From: Raineyella antarctica | Lineage (GTDB): Bacteria > Actinomycetota > Actinomycetes > Propionibacteriales > Propionibacteriaceae | Length of the DNA stretch: 64,000 nucleotides | Assembly: GCF_900092135.1 (NCBI RefSeq) | Contig: NZ_FMYF01000002.1 | Span: forward strand, 450,671 to 514,670 | Reading direction: 5' to 3' | Shown: positions 51,354 to 59,587 of the stretch, one piece after another | How the letters are laid out: each line of letters opens with the position of its first letter | Numbering within the stretch: position 1 is the stretch's first letter | Program-made: the position numbers and the translations under genes | Notes under the pieces: generated by a model | What the model saw: only the letters and a program-made list of their open reading frames with translations | Databases searched by the model: none | What the model was told of the DNA's origin: nothing

Positions 51354-52049
51354 TCAGTCCTCTTCGCCCGCCAGCTTCGGCTTGACCAGACCCAGCTCGT
51401 ACGCCCTGATCAGCGCCTGCAGCCGGTCGCGTACCTCGAGCTTCTCGCAGATCCGGCCCAGGTAGGCCTTCACCGAGCCCTCGGACACGCCCATCCCGGC
51501 CGCCATCTCGCGGTTGTTCAGCCCCTGGGCGAGCAGGGTCAACAACTCGCTCTCGCGAGTGGTGAGTCGTACGGTCGGCCCGGGCGCGCGGCCATGGCGC
51601 TTGTGCTCGGTGCTCCCACCGACCGCCTCGTCGGCCAACAGCTTGACGACCTGCGGGGAGATCGGCATGTTCTCCTCCCCGTTCGCCACCAGTCGCAGCG
51701 CGCTGAGGATCCGGTCCGGCTCGGCATCCTTGACCAGGAACCCCGAGGCCCCGGCGCGCAGGGCCGGCAGGACGAAGTCCAGGCTGGCGAACGTGGTCAG
51801 GACGACGACCTTCACCCCGGGGCACTCCTCGACGATCCGGCCGGTCGCCTCGACCCCGTTCATCCGCGGCATCTGGAGGTCCATCAGCACCAGTTCCGGC
51901 CCCAGTTCGTGGCAGGCGGCGAGGCCCTCGACGCCGTCCGTGGCTGTCCCCACGACCTCGAACTCCTCGCTGGTGGCGAAGAAGTTGGTCAGTGCCTGGA
52001 CCATCAACGGATGGTCCTCCACCAGGAGCAGCGAGTGGGGTGTGGTCAC
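51354..52049 (-). CDS. NarL/LuxR-type response regulator
   Basis: 231 residues from GTG 52049; GTG 52070 would add seven residues. The receiver domain has LLLVEDHPLMVQAL, the phospho-acceptor Asp in LVLMDLQMPRMNG, and Lys in SGFLVKDAEPDRIL. The C-terminal LuxR HTH reads VRLTTRESELLTLLAQGLNNREMAAGMGVSEGSVKAYLGRICEKL. It is divergent from the small peptide gene and the histidine kinase, sharing a 95-base promoter region, and is the natural output of that kinase. Targets are unknown; the shared region is the first candidate. Confidence 0.92.
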   Translation of the reverse strand: MTTPHSLLLVEDHPLMVQALTNFFATSEEFEVVGTATDGVEGLAACHELGPELVLMDLQMPRMNGVEATGRIVEECPGVKVVVLTTFASLDFVLPALRAGASGFLVKDAEPDRILSALRLVANGEENMPISPQVVKLLADEAVGGSTEHKRHGRAPGPTVRLTTRESELLTLLAQGLNNREMAAGMGVSEGSVKAYLGRICEKLEVRDRLQALIRAYELGLVKPKLAGEED

Positions 52050-52132
52050 CCCGCCAGTATGACGCACGGGGGCTGGAAGGAAGACAAGGTGAACACTGGC
52101 CGAAGGTATGGTCTTGTCGGCAAGTGCCGCCT

Positions 52133-52138
52133 TAGACT
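52133..52138 (+). promoter_or_regulatory. Leaderless-type -10 box of the peptide-kinase unit (TAGACT)
   Basis: TAGACT, six bases, then ATG 52145. A possible -35 (GTCTTG at 52111) lies 16 bases upstream. GACAAGG and TCTTGTC on either side of 52081-52118 form a loose inverted repeat that could bind the divergent regulator. Confidence 0.5.
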
Positions 52139-52144
52139 CATTGC

Positions 52145-52324
52145 ATGGCGATCTCTTCAGGCTCACGTAACTCGTCGACGAAGCGCGCCGTTCTCGGTGT
52201 CGTCGCGTCCCTCGTCCTTGCGACCGGGGGTGTGGTGGGCGGCGCCTCTCCGGCCCAGGCCGCGCAACCCCAGCCGGCGGGGCTGCAGCTGGTGATGTGC
52301 TACTACCTCCCGTGGTTGTGCTGA
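52145..52324 (+). CDS. Small secreted pre-peptide with C-terminal CYYLPWLC
   Basis: 59 residues, a gene too short for standard calls. Residues 1-14 are basic and polar (MAISSGSRNSSTKR), 15-34 are hydrophobic, and SPAQAA ends a classic signal peptide. The predicted mature part is about 19 residues, QPQPAGLQLVMCYYLPWLC, with Cys at 52 and at the very C-terminus (59), able to close an eight-residue ring by a disulfide. The last seven bases overlap the start of the histidine kinase, GTG 52318, so the two are translationally coupled. Position and form suggest a signal sensed by that kinase; a bacteriocin or accessory factor are alternatives. I know no named family with this tail. Confidence 0.75.
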   Translation: MAISSGSRNSSTKRAVLGVVASLVLATGGVVGGASPAQAAQPQPAGLQLVMCYYLPWLC

Positions 52325-53526
52325 GGGCATCCAGTCCTCCGGTCGGGCCCACGACCATGCGGGCCCGCGTCACCGCCGCCCTCGATTGCACGCCGCTGCC
52401 GCTGTGGCCCAGTGTCTCGCTGGCACTCCTCTCCGTCGTCGCGTTCTTCAGCGACGCACTGACCTACTTCAGCGCTCCCTTCACCGACCAAGGGGTGTTG
52501 GAACTACTCGGACTCGTCCTGGCCTACGGGGCCCTTGCGGTTCTCGGGTTCCGGCCACCGCTGGGCATTATGCTCACCTGGCTCTCGCTGGCGTACTCCC
52601 TGTCGGCGGAGAGCTACGGCTTGCACCTGCTCGTCGCCTGTGCGGCCTCCATCGTGGCCGCCTCCCTGTGTACCCGGACGATGCTCGTGACGCACGTCGG
52701 CGTGAGCCTTGTGTGGGCGATCGCGGCCTCCCTGCGTGTCCGTAAACCCAGCGAGCACCTCCTGGTCCTGTGGACCATCATGTTGCTCGTCCTGGTCAGT
52801 GTCGCCGTGGGCCTCGGGCTGCGGCTCCTGATCGCCCGTCAGGTCCGGCAGGCCGCCAAGGTGAAAGAGTTGGAGCGGCTCAACGCCAAGATCCGCCGGG
52901 AGGAGCGGGCAGCGCTGGCGCGGGAGCTGCACGACGTCGTCGCGCACGAGCTGACCGTCATCACCATGCAGGTGATGGGCCGTCGCGCCTCACGCGACCC
53001 CGACGAACTCCATGAGGTGCTGGCCGTGGTCGACGACTCGGCCCACGCCGCACTGAACGAGCTGCGCAAGATGCTGGTGCTGCTGCGCGACGAGGGCCTG
53101 GTCGGCACGGGGGTCGATCCGACGTCCAAGGAGCCCACCCTTGCCGCCATCCTGGAGTCGCTGGCCAACGAGTTGGTCTACCTGGGCTACCCGGCCAAGT
53201 GGTCCTGCCACGACGACGGCACCCAGAAGCTGACCCCTACCCTGCTCAGCACCTGTTCGCGCATCCTCCAGGAGTCCGTCACCAACATCATCAAGCACGC
53301 TCCTCGCGGATCGGCCTGCCGACTGCGCGGTGAGGTGAAGGACGGCTGGATCCGGCTGCGGGCGCAGAACCAGATCGCCCCGGGGGCCAGGCGCAACGAT
53401 GCCGGCTCCGGATCGCTGGGCCTGATCGGCCTGACCGAACGCGTCGACCTGCTGCACGGGAACATCCGCGCCGGCTCCCGCGGTGACCGCTGGGTCGTCG
53501 AGGTCGAGATCCCGCTCAACCCCTGA
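52318..53526 (+). CDS. Polytopic sensor histidine kinase (HisKA_3)
   Basis: 402 residues from GTG 52318, overlapping the peptide stop; GTG 52297 and ATG 52357 are alternatives. About six membrane helices lie between residues 30 and 180 with very short loops, no large outer domain. A short coiled coil (QAAKVKELERLNAKIRREER) leads to the phospho-acceptor His in RAALARELHDVVAHELTVITMQV. The ATPase part has the N-box LQESVTNIIKHA and the G-box SGSLGLIGLTERVDLLHG. Kinases of this layout sense small hydrophobic or peptide ligands in the membrane. It pairs with the divergent NarL-type regulator. Confidence 0.9.
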   Translation: MLRASSPPVGPTTMRARVTAALDCTPLPLWPSVSLALLSVVAFFSDALTYFSAPFTDQGVLELLGLVLAYGALAVLGFRPPLGIMLTWLSLAYSLSAESYGLHLLVACAASIVAASLCTRTMLVTHVGVSLVWAIAASLRVRKPSEHLLVLWTIMLLVLVSVAVGLGLRLLIARQVRQAAKVKELERLNAKIRREERAALARELHDVVAHELTVITMQVMGRRASRDPDELHEVLAVVDDSAHAALNELRKMLVLLRDEGLVGTGVDPTSKEPTLAAILESLANELVYLGYPAKWSCHDDGTQKLTPTLLSTCSRILQESVTNIIKHAPRGSACRLRGEVKDGWIRLRAQNQIAPGARRNDAGSGSLGLIGLTERVDLLHGNIRAGSRGDRWVVEVEIPLNP

Positions 53527-53637
53527 CAGCCTCGAACCGGACGTACGGCCCGCCCCGGACGTACGGGATCGGTGTCGGTGGCGTGGTGGCGTGGTGTCGG
53601 TGTCCGTCGGCTCGTGTCGCAGAGCACAATGAGGCGT

Positions 53638-54696
53638 ATGGCACCTGAGACCAGCCCGACCCCCAGCACTCCCGTACGCGTCGGCATCGCCGGCTACTCG
53701 ACCGCCAGCTGGCTGCATGCCGGACCGATCCGCGCCGCCGGCGGCGTCGTCGTGGCGGTCGCGACCCGCAACCCGGAGCGCCGCGCCCAGGCCGAGGCCG
53801 AGAACCCGGGGGTCCGCGTCGTCGACGACCTGGACGCCCTGCTGCGTGAGCCGGGACTGGATGCGGTCGTGCTGGGCACCCCCTCGGGCATGCACCACGA
53901 CCATGCGATGCAGGTGATCGGCGCCGGACTGCCGGTCGTGGTCGAGAAGCCCCTCGGGGTCGACCTGGCCGAGGTCCGCGAGGTCGTGGACGCCGCTCGT
54001 ACTGCCGGTGTGCCCTTGACCTGCTACCTGCAGCGCCGCTGGGACAGTTCGCACCAGGTCGCCCGCGAACTCGTCTCCTCGGGCCGGCTGGGTGACGTCT
54101 ACCGGTTCGAGTTCCGCTGGGAGCGCTGGGTCCCGGAGCCGAAGCACCGCTGGCGCGAGGACACCCCCAGCTCCGAGGGCGGCGGCAAGCTGCTCGACCT
54201 CGGCCCGCACATGGTCGACCTCGCCGTGCAGCTGTTCGGTCCGGTCGAGGCGGTCTATGCCGAGGTCAAGGCCCGGCGCCAGGTCGGCGACGACGAGTCG
54301 CACGTCGCCCTACACCATGCGGGGGGCCGGGTCTCCCACCTCGACGTGTGCACCCTGGTCGCCGCGCCCGGCCCCCGGATGCGGCTGATCGGCAGCGCCG
54401 GCACGTGGGTCTACGACGACTTCGACGACATGGGCAAGGACAAGCCGACCTACCCCGACCTGAACGATGCCCCCGGCTCGTGCGGCTGGCTGTACGGGGG
54501 CCCGCACCGGGTGCCGGTGCCGACCATCGCCGAGGACTGGAGCCAGTTCTACCGGCAGTTGTTCACGGCCCTGCGCTCATCCGAGCCGTCCGCCGGTCTG
54601 CCGGTTCCCCCGCAGGACGTCGTGCACATCACCGAGGTGCTCGACGCCGCCCTGCGCAGCGCGGAGACCGGCCAGGTCGTACGACTGGGGGAGTGA
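53638..54696 (+). CDS. Gfo/Idh/MocA-family oxidoreductase
   Basis: 352 residues from ATG 53638; ATG 53629 is also possible. The Rossmann motif is VGIAGYSTASWLHAGPIRAAGG (slightly unusual, with GYSTAS), followed by GTPSGMHHDHAMQVIGAGLPVVVEKPLGVD with the EKP signature, then GGGKLLDLGPHMVDLAVQLFG with the catalytic His region. It is a NAD(P)-dependent sugar or cyclitol dehydrogenase by family; the substrate cannot be told. It stands alone, upstream of a short degenerate region. Confidence 0.9.
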   Translation: MAPETSPTPSTPVRVGIAGYSTASWLHAGPIRAAGGVVVAVATRNPERRAQAEAENPGVRVVDDLDALLREPGLDAVVLGTPSGMHHDHAMQVIGAGLPVVVEKPLGVDLAEVREVVDAARTAGVPLTCYLQRRWDSSHQVARELVSSGRLGDVYRFEFRWERWVPEPKHRWREDTPSSEGGGKLLDLGPHMVDLAVQLFGPVEAVYAEVKARRQVGDDESHVALHHAGGRVSHLDVCTLVAAPGPRMRLIGSAGTWVYDDFDDMGKDKPTYPDLNDAPGSCGWLYGGPHRVPVPTIAEDWSQFYRQLFTALRSSEPSAGLPVPPQDVVHITEVLDAALRSAETGQVVRLGE

Positions 54697-54784
54697 GCCG
54701 CCCTCCAGACGTCCGGTCGCGGGAAAGTGGTCGCAGGGCAGGTGGCCGCGACCGGCGCCACCGCGCTGGACACCGGCGGTCGGC

Positions 54785-54883
54785 ATGCTCGACCCGACCC
54801 TGCTCGGCTGGGCACCCGCGACCACCTGGAACGGCCCCGGCCCGATGCCCGCCGACATGCCCGGGATGAACCACGGCGGATGA
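54785..54883 (+). pseudogene. Small Met/His-tailed open frame, possible gene remnant
   Basis: 32 codons from ATG 54785 with a tail PMPADMPGMNHGG, the type of Met/His-rich end seen in copper-related proteins. An adjacent frame (54727 onward) reads QVAATGATALDTGG, so a frame break in an older, longer gene is possible. No ribosome site is clear. The flanks, 54697-54784 and 54884-54945, hold no other gene. Confidence 0.25.
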
Positions 54884-54945
54884 ACCACAGCGACTGGGTC
54901 ATCGGCTGAGCCGGCTCCGGCCCGCCGCACCGAGCCGTCCGGAGC

Positions 54946-56103
54946 TCACCGACCGCGTGCTGGGACGTTCCCGCGGGAACGTCCCAGTGCCCGATCGGTC
55001 AGCAATGGCAGGCCTGCCAGCGCGACCGCGGCCATCACCGCGAACACCACCAGCACCGAACGGTCCCACAGCACGCCGGCGACGGCCGTCATCACCGCCG
55101 TCCCCAGCCCGAGCGCCAGCGCCATCACCATGCCCTGCACCGCACCGGTCAGCTCCGGGGGGACCTGCTCGGTCAGGAACCGCACGAACGCCACCTGCGC
55201 GATCGCGAACGTCAGTCCGTGCAGCGGCTGGGTCAGCGCCGCCACCACCAGCGAACCGGCCAGGCCGAGGACCAGCCACCGTACGGCCGCAGCGACCAGG
55301 GCGATCACCAGCATCAGCCGCACCGACAGTCCTAGCTCGAACCGCGGTGCGAGCCAGAGCACCACGATCTCCGCGGCCGGGGCCAGCACCAGCAGCGCGC
55401 TGACCACGGTGGGGGAGGCCCCGAGCTCGGCGAACCGCACCGCGCCGAAGGTGTAGTAGGCAGCATGGGAGGCGTGCAGCGCGGTCATCACCAGCAGCAT
55501 CACCACCACCCTGCGACGCCGGAACAGGGCCGCCCAGTCCCGGCCGGACCCGGATCGCTGGCCACCCACGGCGGTCTCGCCGGTCGGCAGCAACATCAGC
55601 GCCCCGATCAGCACGCAGGCCACGATGAACGCCCACAGCAGCGCCTCACTGCCCCAGACCGTCAGGAGGCCGCCGGCCACGAACGTGCCGACCACGAACC
55701 CGAGCGTGCCGAGCAGCCTGGTCGGCCCGTACGACAACAGCCCGCGGGCCGCGGCGAGGGTGGCCATCGTCTCCAGCGCGGGCTGGATCACCGGGTACGT
55801 CATGCCCAGCGCGACCGCGGCGACCACCAGCAGCCCGACCGACCCGTGCGGCAGGAAGACTGCGGCGCACGCCACCGCAAGCCATGGCAGGACGCGGAGG
55901 ATGGTCAACAGGTCGGCCGAGCGATTCGCGAGCGGGAAGAGCACCGCCACCGAGACGCTGCGGGCCAGCAGCCCGGCGGTCACCGCGAGCCCGACGTCCT
56001 GCGGGGACACGCCGCGGCCGAGCAGGAACACCGCCCAATAGGACTGGTAGATCGCCCAGGACAGCAGGAACAGGAACATCTGGCCACCGATCCACGTCCG
56101 CAC
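54946..56103 (-). CDS. MFS-1-like transporter (12 helices)
   Basis: 385 residues from GTG 56103. It opens directly with a helix (GGQMFLFLLSWAIYQSYWAVFLLGRGVSPQDVGLAVTAGLLARS) typical of the MFS_1_like group (3-phenylpropionate/nucleoside-type carriers), with YGPTRLLGTLGFVVGTFVAGGL as the fourth-fifth helix signature. Substrate unknown; a sugar, nucleoside or aromatic acid is possible. The last codons are built from a 28-bp palindrome (54960-54987). It is divergent from a glycosyltransferase-like gene. Confidence 0.82.
   Translation of the reverse strand: MRTWIGGQMFLFLLSWAIYQSYWAVFLLGRGVSPQDVGLAVTAGLLARSVSVAVLFPLANRSADLLTILRVLPWLAVACAAVFLPHGSVGLLVVAAVALGMTYPVIQPALETMATLAAARGLLSYGPTRLLGTLGFVVGTFVAGGLLTVWGSEALLWAFIVACVLIGALMLLPTGETAVGGQRSGSGRDWAALFRRRRVVVMLLVMTALHASHAAYYTFGAVRFAELGASPTVVSALLVLAPAAEIVVLWLAPRFELGLSVRLMLVIALVAAAVRWLVLGLAGSLVVAALTQPLHGLTFAIAQVAFVRFLTEQVPPELTGAVQGMVMALALGLGTAVMTAVAGVLWDRSVLVVFAVMAAVALAGLPLLTDRALGRSRGNVPARGR
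54960..54987. repeat. Perfect 28-bp palindrome at the end of the MFS gene
   Basis: CTGGGACGTTCCCG and its exact reverse complement, no loop. The core GTTCCCGCGGGAAC also occurs at 57025-57038. It codes for the last residues of the transporter and may also act as a terminator or binding site. Confidence 0.9.
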
Positions 56104-56144
56104 CAGCGGAGTCTACGGGGCCGTGGGCCTCGGGCCGGCCCCGA

Positions 56145-56150
56145 TAGGCT
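56145..56150 (+). promoter_or_regulatory. Leaderless-type -10 box of the glycosyltransferase-like gene (TAGGCT)
   Basis: TAGGCT, six bases, then ATG 56157. No ribosome site is seen. Confidence 0.5.
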
Positions 56151-56156
56151 GACGGC

Positions 56157-56960
56157 ATGACCCCGCGGTACTCGCTTTTGCACGCCACCTATCGCCGTGG
56201 GGAGTCGCCGGTCGAGGTCAAGGATGCCTGGCTGTCCGCGGCCGCCGATCCCGCTGCGATCGAGCACATCTTCGCCCTCGATGCCGATGACTCTCGTACG
56301 TTGGCGTGGGTCGAGGGCCACCGGCAGGTCGTCTCGCCGCCGACCGGTGAGGTCACCGCGGTCCGCAACTGGAACGCGGCGGCAGCGGCGGCGACCGGGG
56401 ACGTGCTGGTCGTCATCGCCGATGACCTGTACCCGCCGCCACACTGGGACGTACGACTCGCCGGCATCATCGGACCCAGGCTCGACCCGGTCCGGGTGCC
56501 GTTCGCGGTCAAGGCGCTGGACGTCACGTCCGCCCAGAACCCCGCGACGGACACGCTGATGAGGCATCCCATCGTCTCGCGCGCGTTCTACGAGAAGTTC
56601 GGGTTGTTCTCCCCGAGGTTCACCGGCGTCTACTGCGACAACGACATCACCCGGCGGGCCCTGTGGGGGGCGGTCGTCCTCGACGGGCGCAGCGGGCTCG
56701 TGCTGGAGCACCGGCACGCGACGACGACCCACCGCCGGACCGAATCCACCAGCCGGATCAACGAGGCCCGGGCCTGGGCCGAGGGCCTGGCCACGTACGA
56801 GGACGCGTGGACGCTACGGCAGCGGGCCGCCCCGGTCCGGCTGGTCCGCACCGACGCCGTCCCGCTCACCCCGATGGTCCTCCGGCTCGCGCGCCTGTGG
56901 TTCGCGACGCTGGCCGCTCTCGAGTACGCGCGATCCGCGCTGTGGAGGCACCCACGCTGA
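56157..56960 (+). CDS. Family-2-like glycosyltransferase (GT-A fold)
   Basis: 267 residues. The fold is suggested by SLLHATYRRGESPVEVKDAWLSAAADP at the start, AVRNWNAAAAAATGDVLVVIADDLYPPPHWDVRL with an Asp-Asp pair where GT2 enzymes bind the metal-nucleotide, and VYCDNDITRRALW near the acceptor site. No membrane helix except a weak one near the end. Donor and acceptor are unknown. It is an isolated gene, divergent from the MFS transporter. Confidence 0.65.
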   Translation: MTPRYSLLHATYRRGESPVEVKDAWLSAAADPAAIEHIFALDADDSRTLAWVEGHRQVVSPPTGEVTAVRNWNAAAAAATGDVLVVIADDLYPPPHWDVRLAGIIGPRLDPVRVPFAVKALDVTSAQNPATDTLMRHPIVSRAFYEKFGLFSPRFTGVYCDNDITRRALWGAVVLDGRSGLVLEHRHATTTHRRTESTSRINEARAWAEGLATYEDAWTLRQRAAPVRLVRTDAVPLTPMVLRLARLWFATLAALEYARSALWRHPR

Positions 56961-57023
56961 CCGTCCGACCCGCCGGGACCGCGCCCTGCCGGGGTGCTCG
57001 ACCGCCGGTCCCTCGTCGAGGGG

Positions 57024-57039
57024 CGTTCCCGCGGGAACG
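57024..57039. repeat. Second copy of the GTTCCCGCGGGAAC palindrome
   Basis: CGTTCCCGCGGGAACG, 16 bases, perfect. It lies in the 216-base gap between the glycosyltransferase-like and AEC transporter genes; that gap holds nothing else I recognise apart from the GAGGAGG ribosome site of the next gene. Confidence 0.85.
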
Positions 57040-57176
57040 TCCGGTGGGCACCGGGTGCCTCGTCGGACTGAACCCGCGGTTGGCAGGCCGGCGGCAGTGG
57101 GATAGACAAGGGCGGTGCGACGCGCCCGGCGTCGTCCGCCATCGCGTTCCGCTCTGCCTGACCTGAGGAGGTCCCC

Positions 57177-58079
57177 GTGCTCGCCGCCCTGCTCCAGGTC
57201 ATCCTGCCCGTGGTGATCGTGGCCGCCGTCGGCATGCTGCTGGCGCGCAACTTCCGGCTCGACCCCGACACGATCGGCAAGATCAACCTCTACGGACTGA
57301 CCGCGCCGCTGGCCTTCGACAGCCTGATGAAGACCAAGGTGACCCTCTCCGAGGGCCTCGTCCTCGGTGGGGGGCTGTTGCTCGTCACCGCCCTGGCCGC
57401 CGTGGTTGCGTGGCTCGCCACGTTCCGGTCCGCCCGCGGGACCCAACGTGGTGTCGTCGGCGCGGTGATCCTGGGCAACAACGGGAACTTCGGCCTGCCG
57501 ATCGCCCTGCTGGCGCTGGGCCAGGCCGGCCTGGACCAGGCGATGATCCTGTTCCTGTTCTCGCTCGTGGTGATGTTCACCGTCGGGCCGATCCTGATGG
57601 GGTCGGGCGGCGGGCTGCTGGCCGGCCTGAAGAACTTCGCCAAGCTGCCCGTCACCTGGGCGATGGCGCTCGCCGCCATCCTGCGGCTGCTGGGCTGGCA
57701 ACTGCCGGTCGGCGTCACCCGGGGCATCGAGTTGCTCGCCGGCGCAGCGGTGCCGATGGTGCTGCTCGCCCTCGGCGTCCAGCTGGCCCAGTCCCGCCGC
57801 CTGCACCTGACCCGGCCGGTGCTCACCGCCGTCGCGCTGCGCGTGGTCGGTGTCCCGCTGCTCGCCGTCGGGGTGGCGCGGCTGCTGCAGATGGATGCCC
57901 TGTCGACCAGCAGCCTGGTACTGGCGAGCGCGATGCCGACCGCGGTGAACGCGTTCATGCTGGCCCGCGAGTACGGATCGGACCCCGAGACCGCTGCCAG
58001 TGCGGTGGCACTGAGCACAGTGCTGAGCATCGCGACGCTCGCGTTCGTGATCTCGGTGATCCCTGCCTCGGTGGTCTGA
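57177..58079 (+). CDS. AEC-family transporter
   Basis: 300 residues from GTG 57177 behind GAGGAGG. Ten or so helices; the family mark is GAVILGNNGNFGLPIALLALGQAGLDQA with the Asn-Gly pair, repeated in weaker form near the end (VLASAMPTAVNAFMLAREYG). AEC (auxin-efflux-carrier) proteins move small organic anions such as malate across the membrane. Substrate unknown. It lies 68 bases before an EamA transporter in the same direction. Confidence 0.9.
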   Translation: MLAALLQVILPVVIVAAVGMLLARNFRLDPDTIGKINLYGLTAPLAFDSLMKTKVTLSEGLVLGGGLLLVTALAAVVAWLATFRSARGTQRGVVGAVILGNNGNFGLPIALLALGQAGLDQAMILFLFSLVVMFTVGPILMGSGGGLLAGLKNFAKLPVTWAMALAAILRLLGWQLPVGVTRGIELLAGAAVPMVLLALGVQLAQSRRLHLTRPVLTAVALRVVGVPLLAVGVARLLQMDALSTSSLVLASAMPTAVNAFMLAREYGSDPETAASAVALSTVLSIATLAFVISVIPASVV

Positions 58080-58147
58080 CCGGTGCGACACTCGTACGGG
58101 CCCGCCGAGGGCGCAAGGAGATTCGAGCACTGACCAGGAGGAGCACC

Positions 58148-59023
58148 ATGGACCGTCGTCGCGTGGTAGCCATGGTCTCCCTGGTCGGGGCGACCGTGTT
58201 CTGGGCCGGAAACTACGTGGTCGGGGTCGTCGCCGTGGGCGAGATGGGCCCGGTGAGCCTGGTGTTCTGGCGCTGGTTGCTCGCCCTGGTGCCCCTGGTC
58301 GTCCTGGCCCAGCTGACCGAGCGGCCCGACTGGCGCGCCGTGCTGCGCCGCTGGCCCTGGATCGTGGTGCTCAGCCTGACCGGGCTGGCCGGCTACAACC
58401 TGTTCCTGTACGCGGCGCTGCAGTACACCGACGCGTTCAACGCCTCGCTGATCAACGCCTTCAACCCGGCGCTGATCCTGCTCGCCTCGGCGCTGTTTCT
58501 CCGCCAGCCGCTGACCCCGCGCGGGATCGGCGGCGTCCTGCTGGCCCTGGTCGGGGTGCTCGTGGTCCTGACCAAGGGCACGCTGGCAGGGCTGGAGGGG
58601 TTCCGGCTCGGACCCGGGGAACTGCTGATGCTCGGCGCGATCGGGGTGTGGACCGCGTACACGATCATCGGGCGCCGGGGCCCGAAGCTGCCGCCGATCA
58701 CGTCGACCGCGGCACAGGCGCTGGTCACCCTGCTGGCGACGACGCCGTTCGTGCTGGCCGGCGGGCTCGAGGTCCCGCGCAGCACCGCCGGGACGTGGTC
58801 GCTGGCCTTCATCGCGATCTTCCCCTCGGTGCTCTCCTACCTCCTGTGGAACCGGGCGCTGACGGTGATCGAGCCCGGCCGGGCAGGGGTGTACCTCAAC
58901 CTGATCACTGTGTTCACCGCTATTGCGGCGGTCCTGATGGGCCAGGCGCTGCAGCCGGCCGAGGTGATCGGTGGCGCGCTGGTGATCGGTGGGGTCGCAC
59001 TGACCAGCGCACGGCGCGGCTAG
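58148..59023 (+). CDS. EamA/DMT-family transporter
   Basis: 291 residues from ATG 58148 behind AGGAGG. Two EamA repeats of five helices each: ATVFWAGNYVVGVVAVGEMGPVSLVFWRWLLALVPL ... LLALVGVLVVLTKG, and LMLGAIGVWTAYTIIGRRGPKLPP ... QPAEVIGGALVIGGVALTS. These export or import metabolites; the substrate is unknown. Confidence 0.92.
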   Translation: MDRRRVVAMVSLVGATVFWAGNYVVGVVAVGEMGPVSLVFWRWLLALVPLVVLAQLTERPDWRAVLRRWPWIVVLSLTGLAGYNLFLYAALQYTDAFNASLINAFNPALILLASALFLRQPLTPRGIGGVLLALVGVLVVLTKGTLAGLEGFRLGPGELLMLGAIGVWTAYTIIGRRGPKLPPITSTAAQALVTLLATTPFVLAGGLEVPRSTAGTWSLAFIAIFPSVLSYLLWNRALTVIEPGRAGVYLNLITVFTAIAAVLMGQALQPAEVIGGALVIGGVALTSARRG

Positions 59024-59095
59024 CGGAGCGCGGCTAGCGGAGCACGGGTCAGCGGAGCACGGGCCAGCGGAGCACGGGGAGCGCCGCGCTCGCTA
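59024..59095. repeat. Short tandem repeats with hairpin between convergent genes
   Basis: AGCGGAGCACGG-type units of about 14-16 bases occur four times. The outer parts, AGCGGAGCGCGGC and GCCGCGCTCGCT, can pair, so the block may end transcription from both sides. Confidence 0.6.
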
Positions 59096-59587
59096 CTACA
59101 GGGAGTGATGGGCGCTCTCGCTCTGCAGGAACCGGTGGGCGGTCTCGCGCAGCTCCTCCACCGGCTCCCGGTCGGCCCGCTCCTCCAGGCGCTCGCGGAT
59201 CGCCGGAACCCTCAGGAACTGCCCGGCGGTCGCCAGCGCCTGCTTGCGGACCGCGGGGTCCTGGTCGTCCAGCAGACGCTCGAGCACGAGCGGTGCCGTG
59301 TCCGAGCCGAGCTGGGCAGCGAGGACAGCGCCGGCGATCCGTACGACCGGGTCCGGGGAGGCCGCGGCAACCTCCGCCACCTCGAGCACCTCCGCAGGCA
59401 TGGCCCGGTCCTGACCCGTGATCGCACCGGCCAGGTAGGCGGCCTTCGGAGCAAGGACGGGGTCGCCGTCGACGACGAGATCGCGCAGGATCGGGATCGC
59501 GCCGGGGCCGATCAGGGCTGCGACGGTGGGGTAGCCGATCTCCTCCGGGCCGAGGGCGGCCAGGACGGTCTCACGGCTCATGGTCAT
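59096..59587 (-). CDS. HEAT-repeat protein
   Basis: 163 residues, GGGAG before the ATG. Four helical-hairpin repeats of about 30 residues are visible (GAIPILRDLVVDGDPVLAPKAAYLAGAI; EVLEVAEVAAASPDPVVRIAGAVLAAQ; LVLERLLDDQDPAVRKQALATAGQF; AIRERLEERADREPVEELRETAHRFL). It is a small protein-binding scaffold with no catalytic motif. Partner unknown. Confidence 0.75.
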   Translation of the reverse strand: MTMSRETVLAALGPEEIGYPTVAALIGPGAIPILRDLVVDGDPVLAPKAAYLAGAITGQDRAMPAEVLEVAEVAAASPDPVVRIAGAVLAAQLGSDTAPLVLERLLDDQDPAVRKQALATAGQFLRVPAIRERLEERADREPVEELRETAHRFLQSESAHHSL

